Source: Chloroflexota bacterium (GTDB lineage Bacteria; Chloroflexota; Anaerolineae; Aggregatilineales; Phototrophicaceae). Taken from it: 33,360 nt of DNA. The translations under genes were made by a program, and so were the position numbers. The stretch's first letter is position 1, and every line of letters starts with the position of its first letter. The notes below the pieces were generated by a model. It saw only the letters and a list, made by a program, of their open reading frames with translations, had not been told where the DNA came from and ran no database searches. Location of the stretch: NCBI GenBank assembly GCA_011523735.1, contig WTGB01000123.1, positions 1-33,360 on the forward strand, given 5' to 3'. Positions 16,127 to 24,604 of this stretch are shown one piece after another.

Positions 16127-17863
16127 CTAGCTCTCGGCGATCGTCCAGGCATCGATATTCCAGCGCGCTCCGCCAGCGCGCGGCGCCCAATTTTCGACGC
16201 TCGTCTGCGCCGCCAGCAGGACGTTGCCCGTGCTGATCCAGATCCAGGGCGATTCGTCGCGCAGAATCTGATAAGCCTCGCCATACATGGCTTTGCGCGT
16301 CTCCAGGTCGCAGCCCGGCAGGTTGCGCGCATCTTCGATTAGCTCGTTCAAGCGCGGGTTGTTGAAGGATTGCGTGTTGTAACCCGAGCCAACGACATCG
16401 GCGCCCGGCAAGAAGATATCGGCGATGCCGTTGGGATTGGCTGGCGTCGCTAAACCCCAGAACACGCCGATGGCATCGTATGTCTGCGCTACGAATTCGC
16501 TGACCAGCGTGCCAAATTCGACGAACTCCAACGTGATATTGAAGCCGAGTTCGTTCCACTGATCCTGCAAAATCGTATACAGCGCTTCTTGCGAGGTGTT
16601 GCCGGCATTGGTCTTGACGGTCAGCGCTAGCGGCGCGCCTTCTTCCGCATGCATGCAGCCGTTGCACTCGCGTACGCCATCGCCATCGCTGTCGGTGAAG
16701 CCGGCTTCGTCCAGCAGGGACATGGCTTTTTCCGCGTCAAATGGGTAGGGCTCCAAGCCAGGCGGGAAGCTCCAATCGGTCGGACGGACGTGCGAAGCCA
16801 CCGGAACGCCGGTGCCGAAGAACGCGCCTTCGTTGACCTCGTCGAAGTTCATGCCATAATTTAGCGCTTGCCGGACGCGGACATCGCCCAGGATCGGGTG
16901 ATGGCCCTGGTCGATCGGGTTGCCATCTTCATCCAGCCCATCTTGCGGATTGCTCGGGTCGGCGATATTCAGCGAGAGGAAGCGAATGGTGCCGGCCGGC
17001 GTCTCGAAGATCTGAAATTCGCCCGCCGCCCCGCGCGCCTTGACATCATCGCGGTTGGCTTGCGGCACGCTGTCGACGAAAGTCAATTCGCCGGTGAAGA
17101 ACTGTTCCATCTGCACGACCTGGTCGGTCACGATCTTGTAGACCCAGCCTTGCGGGATGACCGCACCCAACTCGGCTTCGGTGTAATCGGCATTGGCGAG
17201 CAGGGTAGTCTGTTCGCCCGGGCGGAAATTGGAGAAGACGAAGGCTTCGCCGCCGCTGACAGTCGGATTCAGGTTGTAATCGTTCTCGTCCATGCCGGCA
17301 TAATCGTCGCCATAAACTTCTTCGTAGACATGCGCTGGCACCGGGTACACCGGGTTGAGCGTGTCGATCAGTGTGCAGTTCGCCTCGTTAAAGACGATGG
17401 TCAGGGTATGGTCGTCCACCACTTCGTAACTAGCGACGCTGTCCTGCAACTGCTGGCGCGGCGATGTCGTTTCGCCACTCAAGGTTGCCGTGAGGAACCA
17501 GGCGACATCAGCAGCGGTGATGGGCACACCATCGCTCCAGGCCATGTCATCGCGCAGGTGGAAGGTGTAGGTGACGCCATCTTCGGCGATATCCCAACTG
17601 GATACCAAGCCGCCCTTGGCGCCGCCCATATAGGCGATCGTCGCGGAATCGACGCCGATGAAATCGGGGAACATGCGGTTGATGACATCGTAAGAGGTGC
17701 CATCATTGGCGATAATCGGGTTGAAGGTCGTGGGGTCGTCACCAAAGTTCGGTTCAATAATGGGACCGCCACTGCCCATGTCTTGTGCCACAGTCGGTGC
17801 GATGAGCGTTGTCGTAAAGACAAGCAGCGCGACCACAGTTGCGATTCGGATGAGTTTGTTCAT
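16127..17863 (-). CDS. family 5 extracellular solute-binding protein
   Basis: This 578-residue secreted ligand-binding protein belongs to an oligopeptide-type ABC importer. A signal peptide with an AQD cleavage region lies at 1-27 (LVFTTTLIAPTVAQD), without a lipobox cysteine. DDPTTFNPIIANDG near residue 42 and DVRVRQALNYGMN near 330 are family 5 landmarks. DSDGDGVREC near 395 is a calcium-loop-like sequence beside a CxxC pair. It heads the operon (binding protein, DppB type, DppC type). AAGGAGAAC lies at good distance from the ATG, and a promoter is at 17921-17949. Ligand unknown. Confidence 0.92.
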   Translation of the reverse strand: MNKLIRIATVVALLVFTTTLIAPTVAQDMGSGGPIIEPNFGDDPTTFNPIIANDGTSYDVINRMFPDFIGVDSATIAYMGGAKGGLVSSWDIAEDGVTYTFHLRDDMAWSDGVPITAADVAWFLTATLSGETTSPRQQLQDSVASYEVVDDHTLTIVFNEANCTLIDTLNPVYPVPAHVYEEVYGDDYAGMDENDYNLNPTVSGGEAFVFSNFRPGEQTTLLANADYTEAELGAVIPQGWVYKIVTDQVVQMEQFFTGELTFVDSVPQANRDDVKARGAAGEFQIFETPAGTIRFLSLNIADPSNPQDGLDEDGNPIDQGHHPILGDVRVRQALNYGMNFDEVNEGAFFGTGVPVASHVRPTDWSFPPGLEPYPFDAEKAMSLLDEAGFTDSDGDGVRECNGCMHAEEGAPLALTVKTNAGNTSQEALYTILQDQWNELGFNITLEFVEFGTLVSEFVAQTYDAIGVFWGLATPANPNGIADIFLPGADVVGSGYNTQSFNNPRLNELIEDARNLPGCDLETRKAMYGEAYQILRDESPWIWISTGNVLLAAQTSVENWAPRAGGARWNIDAWTIAES

Positions 17864-17892
17864 TGCTGCTGTTCTCCTTGAATTCTCGTCGT

Positions 17893-17949
17893 GGTTCCGG
17901 GGAACTGGAACCCCAAACTTATTCTAACAGCGGTTTGATTGGAATCCAA
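17893..17949 (-). promoter_or_regulatory. promoter and inverted repeat of the family 5 ABC operon
   Basis: On the minus strand TTGGAT (17949-17944), a 17-bp spacer and TAGAAT (17926-17921) form a good promoter. Just downstream, near the transcription start, GGTTCC (17893-17898) and GGAACC (17907-17912) form an inverted repeat that could be an operator or leader hairpin. Confidence 0.6.
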
Positions 17950-18002
17950 ATTGTTTGGACGCCGCATCTGACGATGGGCTGGGGACTGCTGCAATCTCGC
18001 TC

Positions 18003-18008
18003 TATAAT
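18003..18008 (+). promoter_or_regulatory. -10 box of the UvrD-like helicase gene
   Basis: A perfect TATAAT ends seven bases before the ATG at 18015. A transcript from it would start at or near the A of the ATG, which suggests a leaderless mRNA. No good -35 is seen. Confidence 0.5.
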
Positions 18009-18014
18009 GGCTTG

Positions 18015-20153
18015 ATGGCAAACGGGAACATGACCCTGACGGACGCGCAGATCCCCATAGCGCGGGGGGCGCTCAATCGCAAGCTCTGGCTGGAAGGCAT
18101 CGCTGGCAGCGGCAAGACAACTACCGCCGTCCAGCGCGTTTTGTACCTGTTGGAGCGCGGCATCCCGGCCGAATCGATTCTGGTCTTCCTGCCGCAGCGT
18201 TCGCTGGCTGAGCCTTACATCCGAGCGCTGCGCGGCGGCGCTGACTATAGCGGCGGGCAGGTCACAGTGCATACCATCGGCAGCCTGTCTCTGCAGATGG
18301 TTGAGTTGTTTTGGTTTCTCGTCGCCGAACGCGCCGGTTTTAAGCATCCGCAAGACTTGCCGAATTTCCTCAGCCTAGAATTAGTGCAATACTTCATGAC
18401 CCGCGCCATCGAACCGCTTATCAATCAGCGCGATTATTTCAACAGTGTGCGCATTGACCGGGCGCGGCTCTACAGTCAGATTATCGACAATATGAATAAA
18501 GCGGCGCTGGTCGATTTTCCCATCAGCGAGATCGGCTCGCGCTTGAAAAACGCCTTGGCTTTGGGCGGGGGCGGCCTTGAGCAGGCGCATATTTTTGATG
18601 ATGCCCAGACCTGCGCCCTGGCTTTCCGCGAGTATTGCCTGGCGCATAATCTGCTCGATTTCTCTTTATACCTGGAGGTCTTCCGCGACTATGTGCAACC
18701 CTTGCCCCAAGCGGAGGCTTATCTGCGCGGGCGCTACAAGCACCTCATCGCCGACAATGTAGAAGAAGACAGCCCCGCCTCCCACGGCCTGCTGGCGGCG
18801 CTTTTGGAAAGCTGTACTTCGGCGCTGGTCATCTATGACAGCGATGCCGGTTTCCGCCGCTTCCTGGGCGCGGACCCGGCTCATGCTCGCCGCTTGCGCA
18901 ACTATTGCGATCTGCGGGAATCCTTTGACGCGAGCCTGGTCATGCAGCCGCCGGTGAAAGCTTTGGGCGCGAAACTGGCGGCGCAGCTTGACGCGGAAAC
19001 TGGCGCGGACGGGTCCGAGAATGGCGCGGATCCGCGGCTGGCATTGTTCACGGAAGCGCATCGTTATCATCCGCAGATGGTGGATTGGGTGGCTGATAAG
19101 ATCGGCGCGCTCGTACAGGAGAAGGGAGTGCCGCCGACGGAGATTGTGGTGCTGGCGCCCTTCATGTCCGATGTCCTGCGCTTCGGCTTGTTTGAGGGTT
19201 TGGGCAAGCGGGGCGTCAAGGCGCGTTCGCATCGGCCCTCGCGGGCGCTGCGTGATGAGCGGGCGGCGCGCACCCTGCTGACGCTGGCGCGGCTGGCGCA
19301 TCCCCATTGGAGCCTGGCGCCGGCAGAATTCGATATGGCTTTTGCCCTGATGACCGCCATCGACGGCTTGGACCTGATTCGCGCCAAGCTGCTGACCGAG
19401 ATGCTCTATCGTGGTGGCGAACTGCTTCCCTTCGCCAAAATCCAATCGCCGACGATGCAGGACCGCATCACCTATGAATTGGGCGAGCGCTATGACTGGC
19501 TTTGCCGCTGGCTGAAAAGCTATATCGATCAAGGCGGACTTGAGGCGATCGACATATTCTTCCGGCGCATTTTCGGCGAACTGCTGTCCCGCGCTGGTTA
19601 CGGTTTTCACGGGGATATTGATGCCGGCAATATCGCGATGAACCTGGTCGACTCCGCCCGCAATTTCCGCTGGTCGCTGGATTTTATGAGCCGCTACGGC
19701 GGGGAGAGCGACCTGAGCCTGGATTATGTGAAGATGGTCGAGCGCGGGGTCATCGCCAATTTCTATTTGCGCAGTTGGGTGACGGAGCCGGAAGACAGCG
19801 TGCTCATCGCGCCGGCTTATACGTTCTTGCTGAAGAATCAGGCGGTGGATTATCAGTTCTGGCTCAATATCGGCAGCGAGGGCTGGTCGCGCCGCTTGTA
19901 TCAGCCGCTGACCCACCCCGAAGTCTTGAGCTTGGGCTGGGAGGTAGGCTCGGTCTGGACCGAGGCTGACGAGCAGACATGGAGCCGGCGGACGCTGAGC
20001 CGCCTGCTGCTGGCTTTGACGCGCCGCTGCCGTGCCGGCGTCTACCTCGGCTACAGCGAACTCAGCGAAAGCGGTTATGAGCAGCGCGGCTTGCTGCTCG
20101 AGACGATTCAGAGCGTATTGCGACGCATGACCCGCTCGGACGTGCCAACCTAG
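18015..20153 (+). CDS. UvrD-like superfamily 1 helicase/ATPase
   Basis: This 712-residue P-loop protein is arranged like an SF1A (UvrD/PcrA) helicase. Walker A is GIAGSGKTTTAVQR at residues 28-41. The Walker B region reads HLIADNVEEDSPA at about 243-255, instead of the usual DExQD. LLALTRRCRAGVYLG near the C-terminus resembles motif VI, and TVHTIGSLS resembles motif Ic. No nuclease motif is visible. The lack of DExQD makes helicase activity uncertain, and it may be an ATPase of unknown task in DNA repair. ATG 18015 is chosen because the frame upstream of it contains the promoter. ATG 18030 is another option. It shares the CTAG at 20150-20153 with the convergent SDR stop codon. Confidence 0.75.
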   Translation: MANGNMTLTDAQIPIARGALNRKLWLEGIAGSGKTTTAVQRVLYLLERGIPAESILVFLPQRSLAEPYIRALRGGADYSGGQVTVHTIGSLSLQMVELFWFLVAERAGFKHPQDLPNFLSLELVQYFMTRAIEPLINQRDYFNSVRIDRARLYSQIIDNMNKAALVDFPISEIGSRLKNALALGGGGLEQAHIFDDAQTCALAFREYCLAHNLLDFSLYLEVFRDYVQPLPQAEAYLRGRYKHLIADNVEEDSPASHGLLAALLESCTSALVIYDSDAGFRRFLGADPAHARRLRNYCDLRESFDASLVMQPPVKALGAKLAAQLDAETGADGSENGADPRLALFTEAHRYHPQMVDWVADKIGALVQEKGVPPTEIVVLAPFMSDVLRFGLFEGLGKRGVKARSHRPSRALRDERAARTLLTLARLAHPHWSLAPAEFDMAFALMTAIDGLDLIRAKLLTEMLYRGGELLPFAKIQSPTMQDRITYELGERYDWLCRWLKSYIDQGGLEAIDIFFRRIFGELLSRAGYGFHGDIDAGNIAMNLVDSARNFRWSLDFMSRYGGESDLSLDYVKMVERGVIANFYLRSWVTEPEDSVLIAPAYTFLLKNQAVDYQFWLNIGSEGWSRRLYQPLTHPEVLSLGWEVGSVWTEADEQTWSRRTLSRLLLALTRRCRAGVYLGYSELSESGYEQRGLLLETIQSVLRRMTRSDVPT

Positions 20154-20905
20154 CTATCGAATTGGAAAAGTGAACAGCCCCCATCGAGCGTGAGGATGCT
20201 GCCGGTCATGTAAGCGGTTTGCGGACTGGCCAGGTAGACGACGGCGGCTGCGATCTCTTCTGGGCTGCCCGGCTCGCCCAAGGGGATGGCTTTGGCGACG
20301 CGCGCGGCGTATTGCGGCTCCTCGCGCAGTTGCCGTCCGGCGAGACCGGCTTTTACGATGCCCGGCGCCACCGCGTTGACCAGGATGCCATGCGGCGCCA
20401 GTTCGCGCGCCATTTGCTTGACCAACATGTTGACGCCCGCTTTGCTCACGGTATAGGCGGTGATCTCGGGCCAGGGGATTTCGGCGACCCAGCTCGAGGT
20501 CATAATGATGCGTCCCGGTGCGCCATCGGCGACCATGCGGCGCGCGGCCGCCTGGCAGACGTTGAAGCAGCCGGTCAGGTTGATATCGAGGTGGTTTTGC
20601 CAATTCTCTCCGCTCAGATCGAGGAAGGGCTGAGCGTCCACGATGCCGGCGTTGGAGCAGACGATGTCTAACTGCGGCAGGCGCGCGATGGCATGGTCGA
20701 CGACGGCGCGATCGCGGACATCGACCTCGGCGTATTCGACTTGCGGGTCCTGCTCTTGGACGGCGCAGATAGCTTCCGCTGCGTCCGCTTGCGGGAGGAT
20801 ATCCCAGATGACGACATGTGCGCCGTTCTGTGCCAGGTGGCGCGCCATGGCCTTGCCGAGGTCGCCAGCGCCGCCGGTTACGATTGCGATTTTGCCGCTT
20901 AGCAT
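20150..20905 (-). CDS. short-chain dehydrogenase/reductase
   Basis: This 251-residue SDR has TGGAGDLG (10-17) for the cofactor, SNAGIV, MTSSWVAE with the catalytic serine, YTVSK with the tyrosine and lysine, and GGCSLF at the C-terminus after TLDGG. It is the standard length for a classical SDR. AAAGGAG lies seven bases before the ATG at 20905, so the start is firm. Substrate unknown. It overlaps the stop of the convergent helicase gene by four bases. Upstream lie the CGGACAA repeats (21041-21098). Confidence 0.93.
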   Translation of the reverse strand: MLSGKIAIVTGGAGDLGKAMARHLAQNGAHVVIWDILPQADAAEAICAVQEQDPQVEYAEVDVRDRAVVDHAIARLPQLDIVCSNAGIVDAQPFLDLSGENWQNHLDINLTGCFNVCQAAARRMVADGAPGRIIMTSSWVAEIPWPEITAYTVSKAGVNMLVKQMARELAPHGILVNAVAPGIVKAGLAGRQLREEPQYAARVAKAIPLGEPGSPEEIAAAVVYLASPQTAYMTGSILTLDGGCSLFQFDS

Positions 20906-20936
20906 GTGATGCTCCTTTCAGGTCTTATTAACCACC

Positions 20937-21391
20937 GAGGCACAGAAGTAAAACCAAGCAAGTCATCCCGAAAAGCGAGCAGCAATTGGCGGGGCGATTG
21001 TTAACTTTTCGTTTGTGTATGGTCCGCCTTTGTCCATTGTCGGACAATAAAAAATATTTTTCGGACAAAAGGTATAGTTTTCTGGCCGAAACGGACAATA
21101 AGCAGGGTGCCACCGGTATGATTTTGGTTTGCATGCGAGCCGGCGCCATAGAGTCTTGAAAATATCCCAGCTGACCCGGTAAATCGACAAGTGTATAGAC
21201 ACAGTATAGATACGGGGGGGGGGGGTACTCCCTCGCTCGGGCGGCGAAGACGGAAATTCGAGGACGGAATCCGCTGAGATCCGAGATTGAGCGCATGAGA
21301 CAGTGAAGGCCATAGGAAAAGTGTATCATCAATTTGCGCAGAAAGGAAGAACAAATGTTCCTGTATTTCGTACTGGTTTTTACTTCTCCTC
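20937..21391. repeat. possible MITE-like element bounded by inverted repeats
   Basis: GAGGCACAGAAGTAAAACC (20937-20955) is roughly repeated inverted as GGTTTTTACTTCTCCTC (21375-21391). The two differ by a 3-bp gap and one extra A. The 455 bp between hold no gene. No target duplication was found, so this is tentative. Confidence 0.3.
21041..21098 (+). promoter_or_regulatory. helically spaced CGGACAA repeats upstream of the SDR
   Basis: CGGACAA occurs at 21041, 21062 and 21092, spaced 21 and 30 bp. An inverted TTGTCC lies at 21030-21035. The spacing is near two and three helical turns, so the copies lie on one face of DNA. This is about 130-190 bp upstream of the SDR start at 20905 and could be an activator or repressor array. 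Confidence 0.4.
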
Positions 21392-21806
21392 AGCCCCCTC
21401 CTCCTCATCTCTAGCGCGCGTAGGTCGCGTAGACACAGACCTTCGGAAGGTGAGCTATATTTGGCGGGTTGCGTAGTAATTTGTTGACTTTCGCAAGGAT
21501 CGCCCGCTTTTTTGTATTGTTTCGATACTGTTCTGGCTATCTCTCAGTATCATTTTTAGTAGCGGACAAGCCCTACAGATCGTTGCTCTAGCGAAATTTG
21601 CATTACTTTATTGGTTCTACTGAGGGCACAGAGAGCACACACCGTCATTTAACGACAGCCGCGCACAACTTGCAGCTTCGCTCACACACAATTTCTAAAG
21701 TACGCAAGAAAGAATATGTAGGTCGACTCTGTGAGTTGCCCGCAACCCTCGCGCACAGGATTCGGTCGGCCGGATAAGTTTCCTCTGCCAGACATTTTCC
21801 TGCCGA

Positions 21807-24431
21807 CTAGTCAAGAATTAGGCGCGCGCAGGCGACCGAGCGCGGCGGCACCGCCAACGTGAAACCCTTGTCCGACACGGGTAGCGGGTCGCCATCCACT
21901 TCGATTGGATTACAGGCATTTGCTGCGGCGATGCTGCCAACCGGGAAGCTCAAGCGCTGTTCCACTTCGTCTTCACCCAGATTGTAGGCATGCACGATAA
22001 GCCCGCGGCCATCGGCGGCGCGCTTTAGCTGCAGCTCGCAAGCGCCCTCCGGCTCAGCGTGCATGAAGGTCCCGCTCGCGCCGAGCTCCGTGCCCGGGAC
22101 ACGCACAATCAGCGGCGGCTGGCTGGCATCGAGGGCGAAGCGAGAGGACGCAGCTGGATCGTAGGCGGCGCGCGAAGTCAGGCGATAACGTTGCAAGATG
22201 GCTTCTCCCTGGCTGGCTTTGAAGTTGGTATCCCAGTGGTTGTGCAGCGCCCAGGAGACGAGTGTCGGCCGGCTCGTGTCGAGTGTCTCCGCCCAGCGGC
22301 CGGTGGTGATGCCGCCCACTTGAATGAGCGGTGAATCGAGCGGGACCAGCGTGACGGAAGCGCCGTCGTCGCCGACCTCCGCCCAGCGATGTACCCCGTA
22401 CCAATCGCGGCAGGAGCCGGGCAACTGCTCGCGCTCCGGCTCCAGCGGCAGGCCGTTCAAGTCGAGGTGAAAGGTATGGTCCTCAAGGGCGAGCGGGAAG
22501 GGCAGGTAGACCGCTTCGGCGAGGGTGACAAACTCCTTGTCGATGAGCATGTCGATGTGCAGCGTCTTTTGATGATGCGGCAGGCGGTAGCGGACTTTGA
22601 CGCTCTTTGCGCCTTTGGCTTGCAGCTGCGCTTCGATCTCGACGCGGTCGGGCAATTGCTGCGCCGGCCTGATCTCGACTTCGGTCGGTCCGCCCCGGCG
22701 GAAGGGTGTATCTTTGTGCCGGATGCCAAAATCCTCGCGGTCGAAATCGAGGGCGAAGATCGCGCGGCGATCATCGGGATGATCGACCCACTCGTAGATA
22801 TATTGAGCGAAGCGCCAGAGGTCGTCCTGATTGACAAGCTCGCGACCTAGCTCCTTGTCGTACCAACTAAGCAAGCCACCGCTGATGGGGTCGAGCCGCA
22901 GGCGATACCAGCGATTCTCGATGCCGCCTTCGCCGATCGCAGCCGGACTGGCCGAATCAATGGACTTTGGCGGGACGACGGCGTAGCTGAAAGCGGGCAA
23001 CGTGACATCAATCATCAGGTCGGAGGGCGTATCGGCGATGAGGGGCGGGTCTTCGCGATAATTGCCGATGAGGAATTGCTCCAATACACCATACGGCGCG
23101 GCGCCACCCATATCGGGGGGGATGGGATAACGGATATGCCGCTCCCAGCCGCAGGGATTCAGCGCGAGGTAGTGATAATTATCGGGCGCTTCGGCCGGGT
23201 CAGCGCTGATGTATTGCCCCCAGCGGCGCCAGGCATCGCCTTCGGGTGTTCGGCTCGTGATGTCGCGGGCCAGTTTGCGCCCAGCCTCGGCGATGAGCTC
23301 GTGGGTCAGGCCGTAGCCGCCATAAGCGAAACTGGCTTTGCGGTTATAGTTGGCGCGGGTGAAAGGCGAGTGCGGTCGGCGGATGCTGGCGAAGCCGCCC
23401 CAGGTATGCTCGTCGTAGAGCGAGACCAGATGCCAGGCTTCTTCGATGAGGTCAAGGTCGACGCCTTCGACTTGCGTCGCCAGATAGTCTAGCAGGGGCA
23501 GCAGTTCTTCAGTTTGGCGGTTGAGGCTGGTCTCATAAATCGACGAACCGACGCCATCTGCCCACCAATCCGTCCAGTCGCCTCGCCATCCGTCCAGGGA
23601 TTCGCCATAATCCTCATGCAGCATCTCTGCGAAGCCGTCTATGGTGGTGAAGATGAGTCGCGGCTGGCGGTCCTCTGCGTTCCAATCGCGCACAAAATCA
23701 GCCATGTGCGGCAGCGGCGGTCCGTTGTCGACGCGGGCGGGATGCGTGATCTGGGCATAAAGGAAGTCGTAGGGATAATCATCGCGCGCCTCCAGCTTGG
23801 CTAGCTGCGGCGGCAGCAGTTCATCGACATAACTCATATCGCTGAGCCCGTAGCGGAAAATCCCATAGAGATAGTGCGGTCCGTTGAAACTGAGCAGGCG
23901 TCCGCCGCCGGGTCCCCGCCACCAGAAGGCTTTGAGGTCGGGCTGCGGTCGTGCGCCGCGGTGCATATTGATCGACATCGTTAGAGTATCGATGCCGATG
24001 GTGGGCAGCAGGTCAGCCCAGAGCCAACTGACGCCGTTGACATCGCATTGCATGGCGGCAGTGATATTGATGCCGTAATCATCGCGCAAGCGCCGCACCG
24101 GCAACAGCGAGCGCAGCATAGCGCCAGTGGAGAGCATAGGCGTCCAGTGGTACTGCATGCCGGCGACGGCCATCTGTCCGCGACGGTGCAATTCAAGGAA
24201 GCGGTCGACTTGGGCGGCGGGACGCTGCTGGAAGTAGCGCTCGACGAAGGCGGTGACCTCGCAGGTCCATTTGTAGCGCGCTTCTTCGGGATAGTCGGCG
24301 GTCGCTTCGCCCAATTCGATGGCGCGGTCGATGAAGTCCAGGTGCTGGCGGAAAACCGTGTCTTGATGGTCGGTGTAGCCGATATCGGTGTGAGTGTGGC
24401 TGGTGAGGTAGATACGGTTGATTTTGGGCAT
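21807..24431 (-). CDS. GH38 alpha-mannosidase-type glycoside hydrolase
   Basis: This 874-residue enzyme belongs to glycoside hydrolase family 38, zinc-dependent retaining alpha-mannosidases. The N-terminal SHTHTDIGYT (11-20) provides zinc-binding H14 and D16. QCDVNGVSW has the likely nucleophile/zinc ligand D130. YDEHTWGGFASI (near 348) provides another histidine. A beta-rich C-terminal domain follows. No signal peptide is seen, so it is probably cytoplasmic. AGGAAA lies before the ATG. No transporter is next to it on this strand. Whether it acts on alpha-mannosides or a related sugar cannot be told. Confidence 0.85.
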   Translation of the reverse strand: MPKINRIYLTSHTHTDIGYTDHQDTVFRQHLDFIDRAIELGEATADYPEEARYKWTCEVTAFVERYFQQRPAAQVDRFLELHRRGQMAVAGMQYHWTPMLSTGAMLRSLLPVRRLRDDYGINITAAMQCDVNGVSWLWADLLPTIGIDTLTMSINMHRGARPQPDLKAFWWRGPGGGRLLSFNGPHYLYGIFRYGLSDMSYVDELLPPQLAKLEARDDYPYDFLYAQITHPARVDNGPPLPHMADFVRDWNAEDRQPRLIFTTIDGFAEMLHEDYGESLDGWRGDWTDWWADGVGSSIYETSLNRQTEELLPLLDYLATQVEGVDLDLIEEAWHLVSLYDEHTWGGFASIRRPHSPFTRANYNRKASFAYGGYGLTHELIAEAGRKLARDITSRTPEGDAWRRWGQYISADPAEAPDNYHYLALNPCGWERHIRYPIPPDMGGAAPYGVLEQFLIGNYREDPPLIADTPSDLMIDVTLPAFSYAVVPPKSIDSASPAAIGEGGIENRWYRLRLDPISGGLLSWYDKELGRELVNQDDLWRFAQYIYEWVDHPDDRRAIFALDFDREDFGIRHKDTPFRRGGPTEVEIRPAQQLPDRVEIEAQLQAKGAKSVKVRYRLPHHQKTLHIDMLIDKEFVTLAEAVYLPFPLALEDHTFHLDLNGLPLEPEREQLPGSCRDWYGVHRWAEVGDDGASVTLVPLDSPLIQVGGITTGRWAETLDTSRPTLVSWALHNHWDTNFKASQGEAILQRYRLTSRAAYDPAASSRFALDASQPPLIVRVPGTELGASGTFMHAEPEGACELQLKRAADGRGLIVHAYNLGEDEVEQRLSFPVGSIAAANACNPIEVDGDPLPVSDKGFTLAVPPRSVACARLILD

Positions 24432-24604
24432 GGCCGTTTCCTGCGGACAATAGCTTTCTTTCGAGTGATCTAATAACCAATGGTGCTAGTCGTGCGTCAG
24501 GGACAACACTCTAAACTTAAGTTGCCAAAACAAAGAGTTAGGAGTGAGTCCGTGACAGATCGTGATTTTATCATTGGCTTGTTTTGTCGGGTAGATGATG
24601 CGTT

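Larger units (their letters stand above)
20906..21806 (+). other. gene-free spacer between SDR and GH38
   Basis: No convincing coding sequence is seen, although the minus strand has short open frames at 20928-21408. The spacer contains the inverted-repeat pair 20937-20955/21375-21391, CGGACAA repeats, a G12 tract at 21214-21225 and a bulged stem with TTTTTT near 21461-21516. A short near-palindrome, ACCTTCGGAAGGT, lies at 21439-21451. Confidence 0.55.

Noticed and set aside
20928..21408. Three overlapping minus-strand open frames in the spacer
   Set aside because: They overlap in different frames, cross the G12 tract, show no family-like sequence and have no ribosome binding site.
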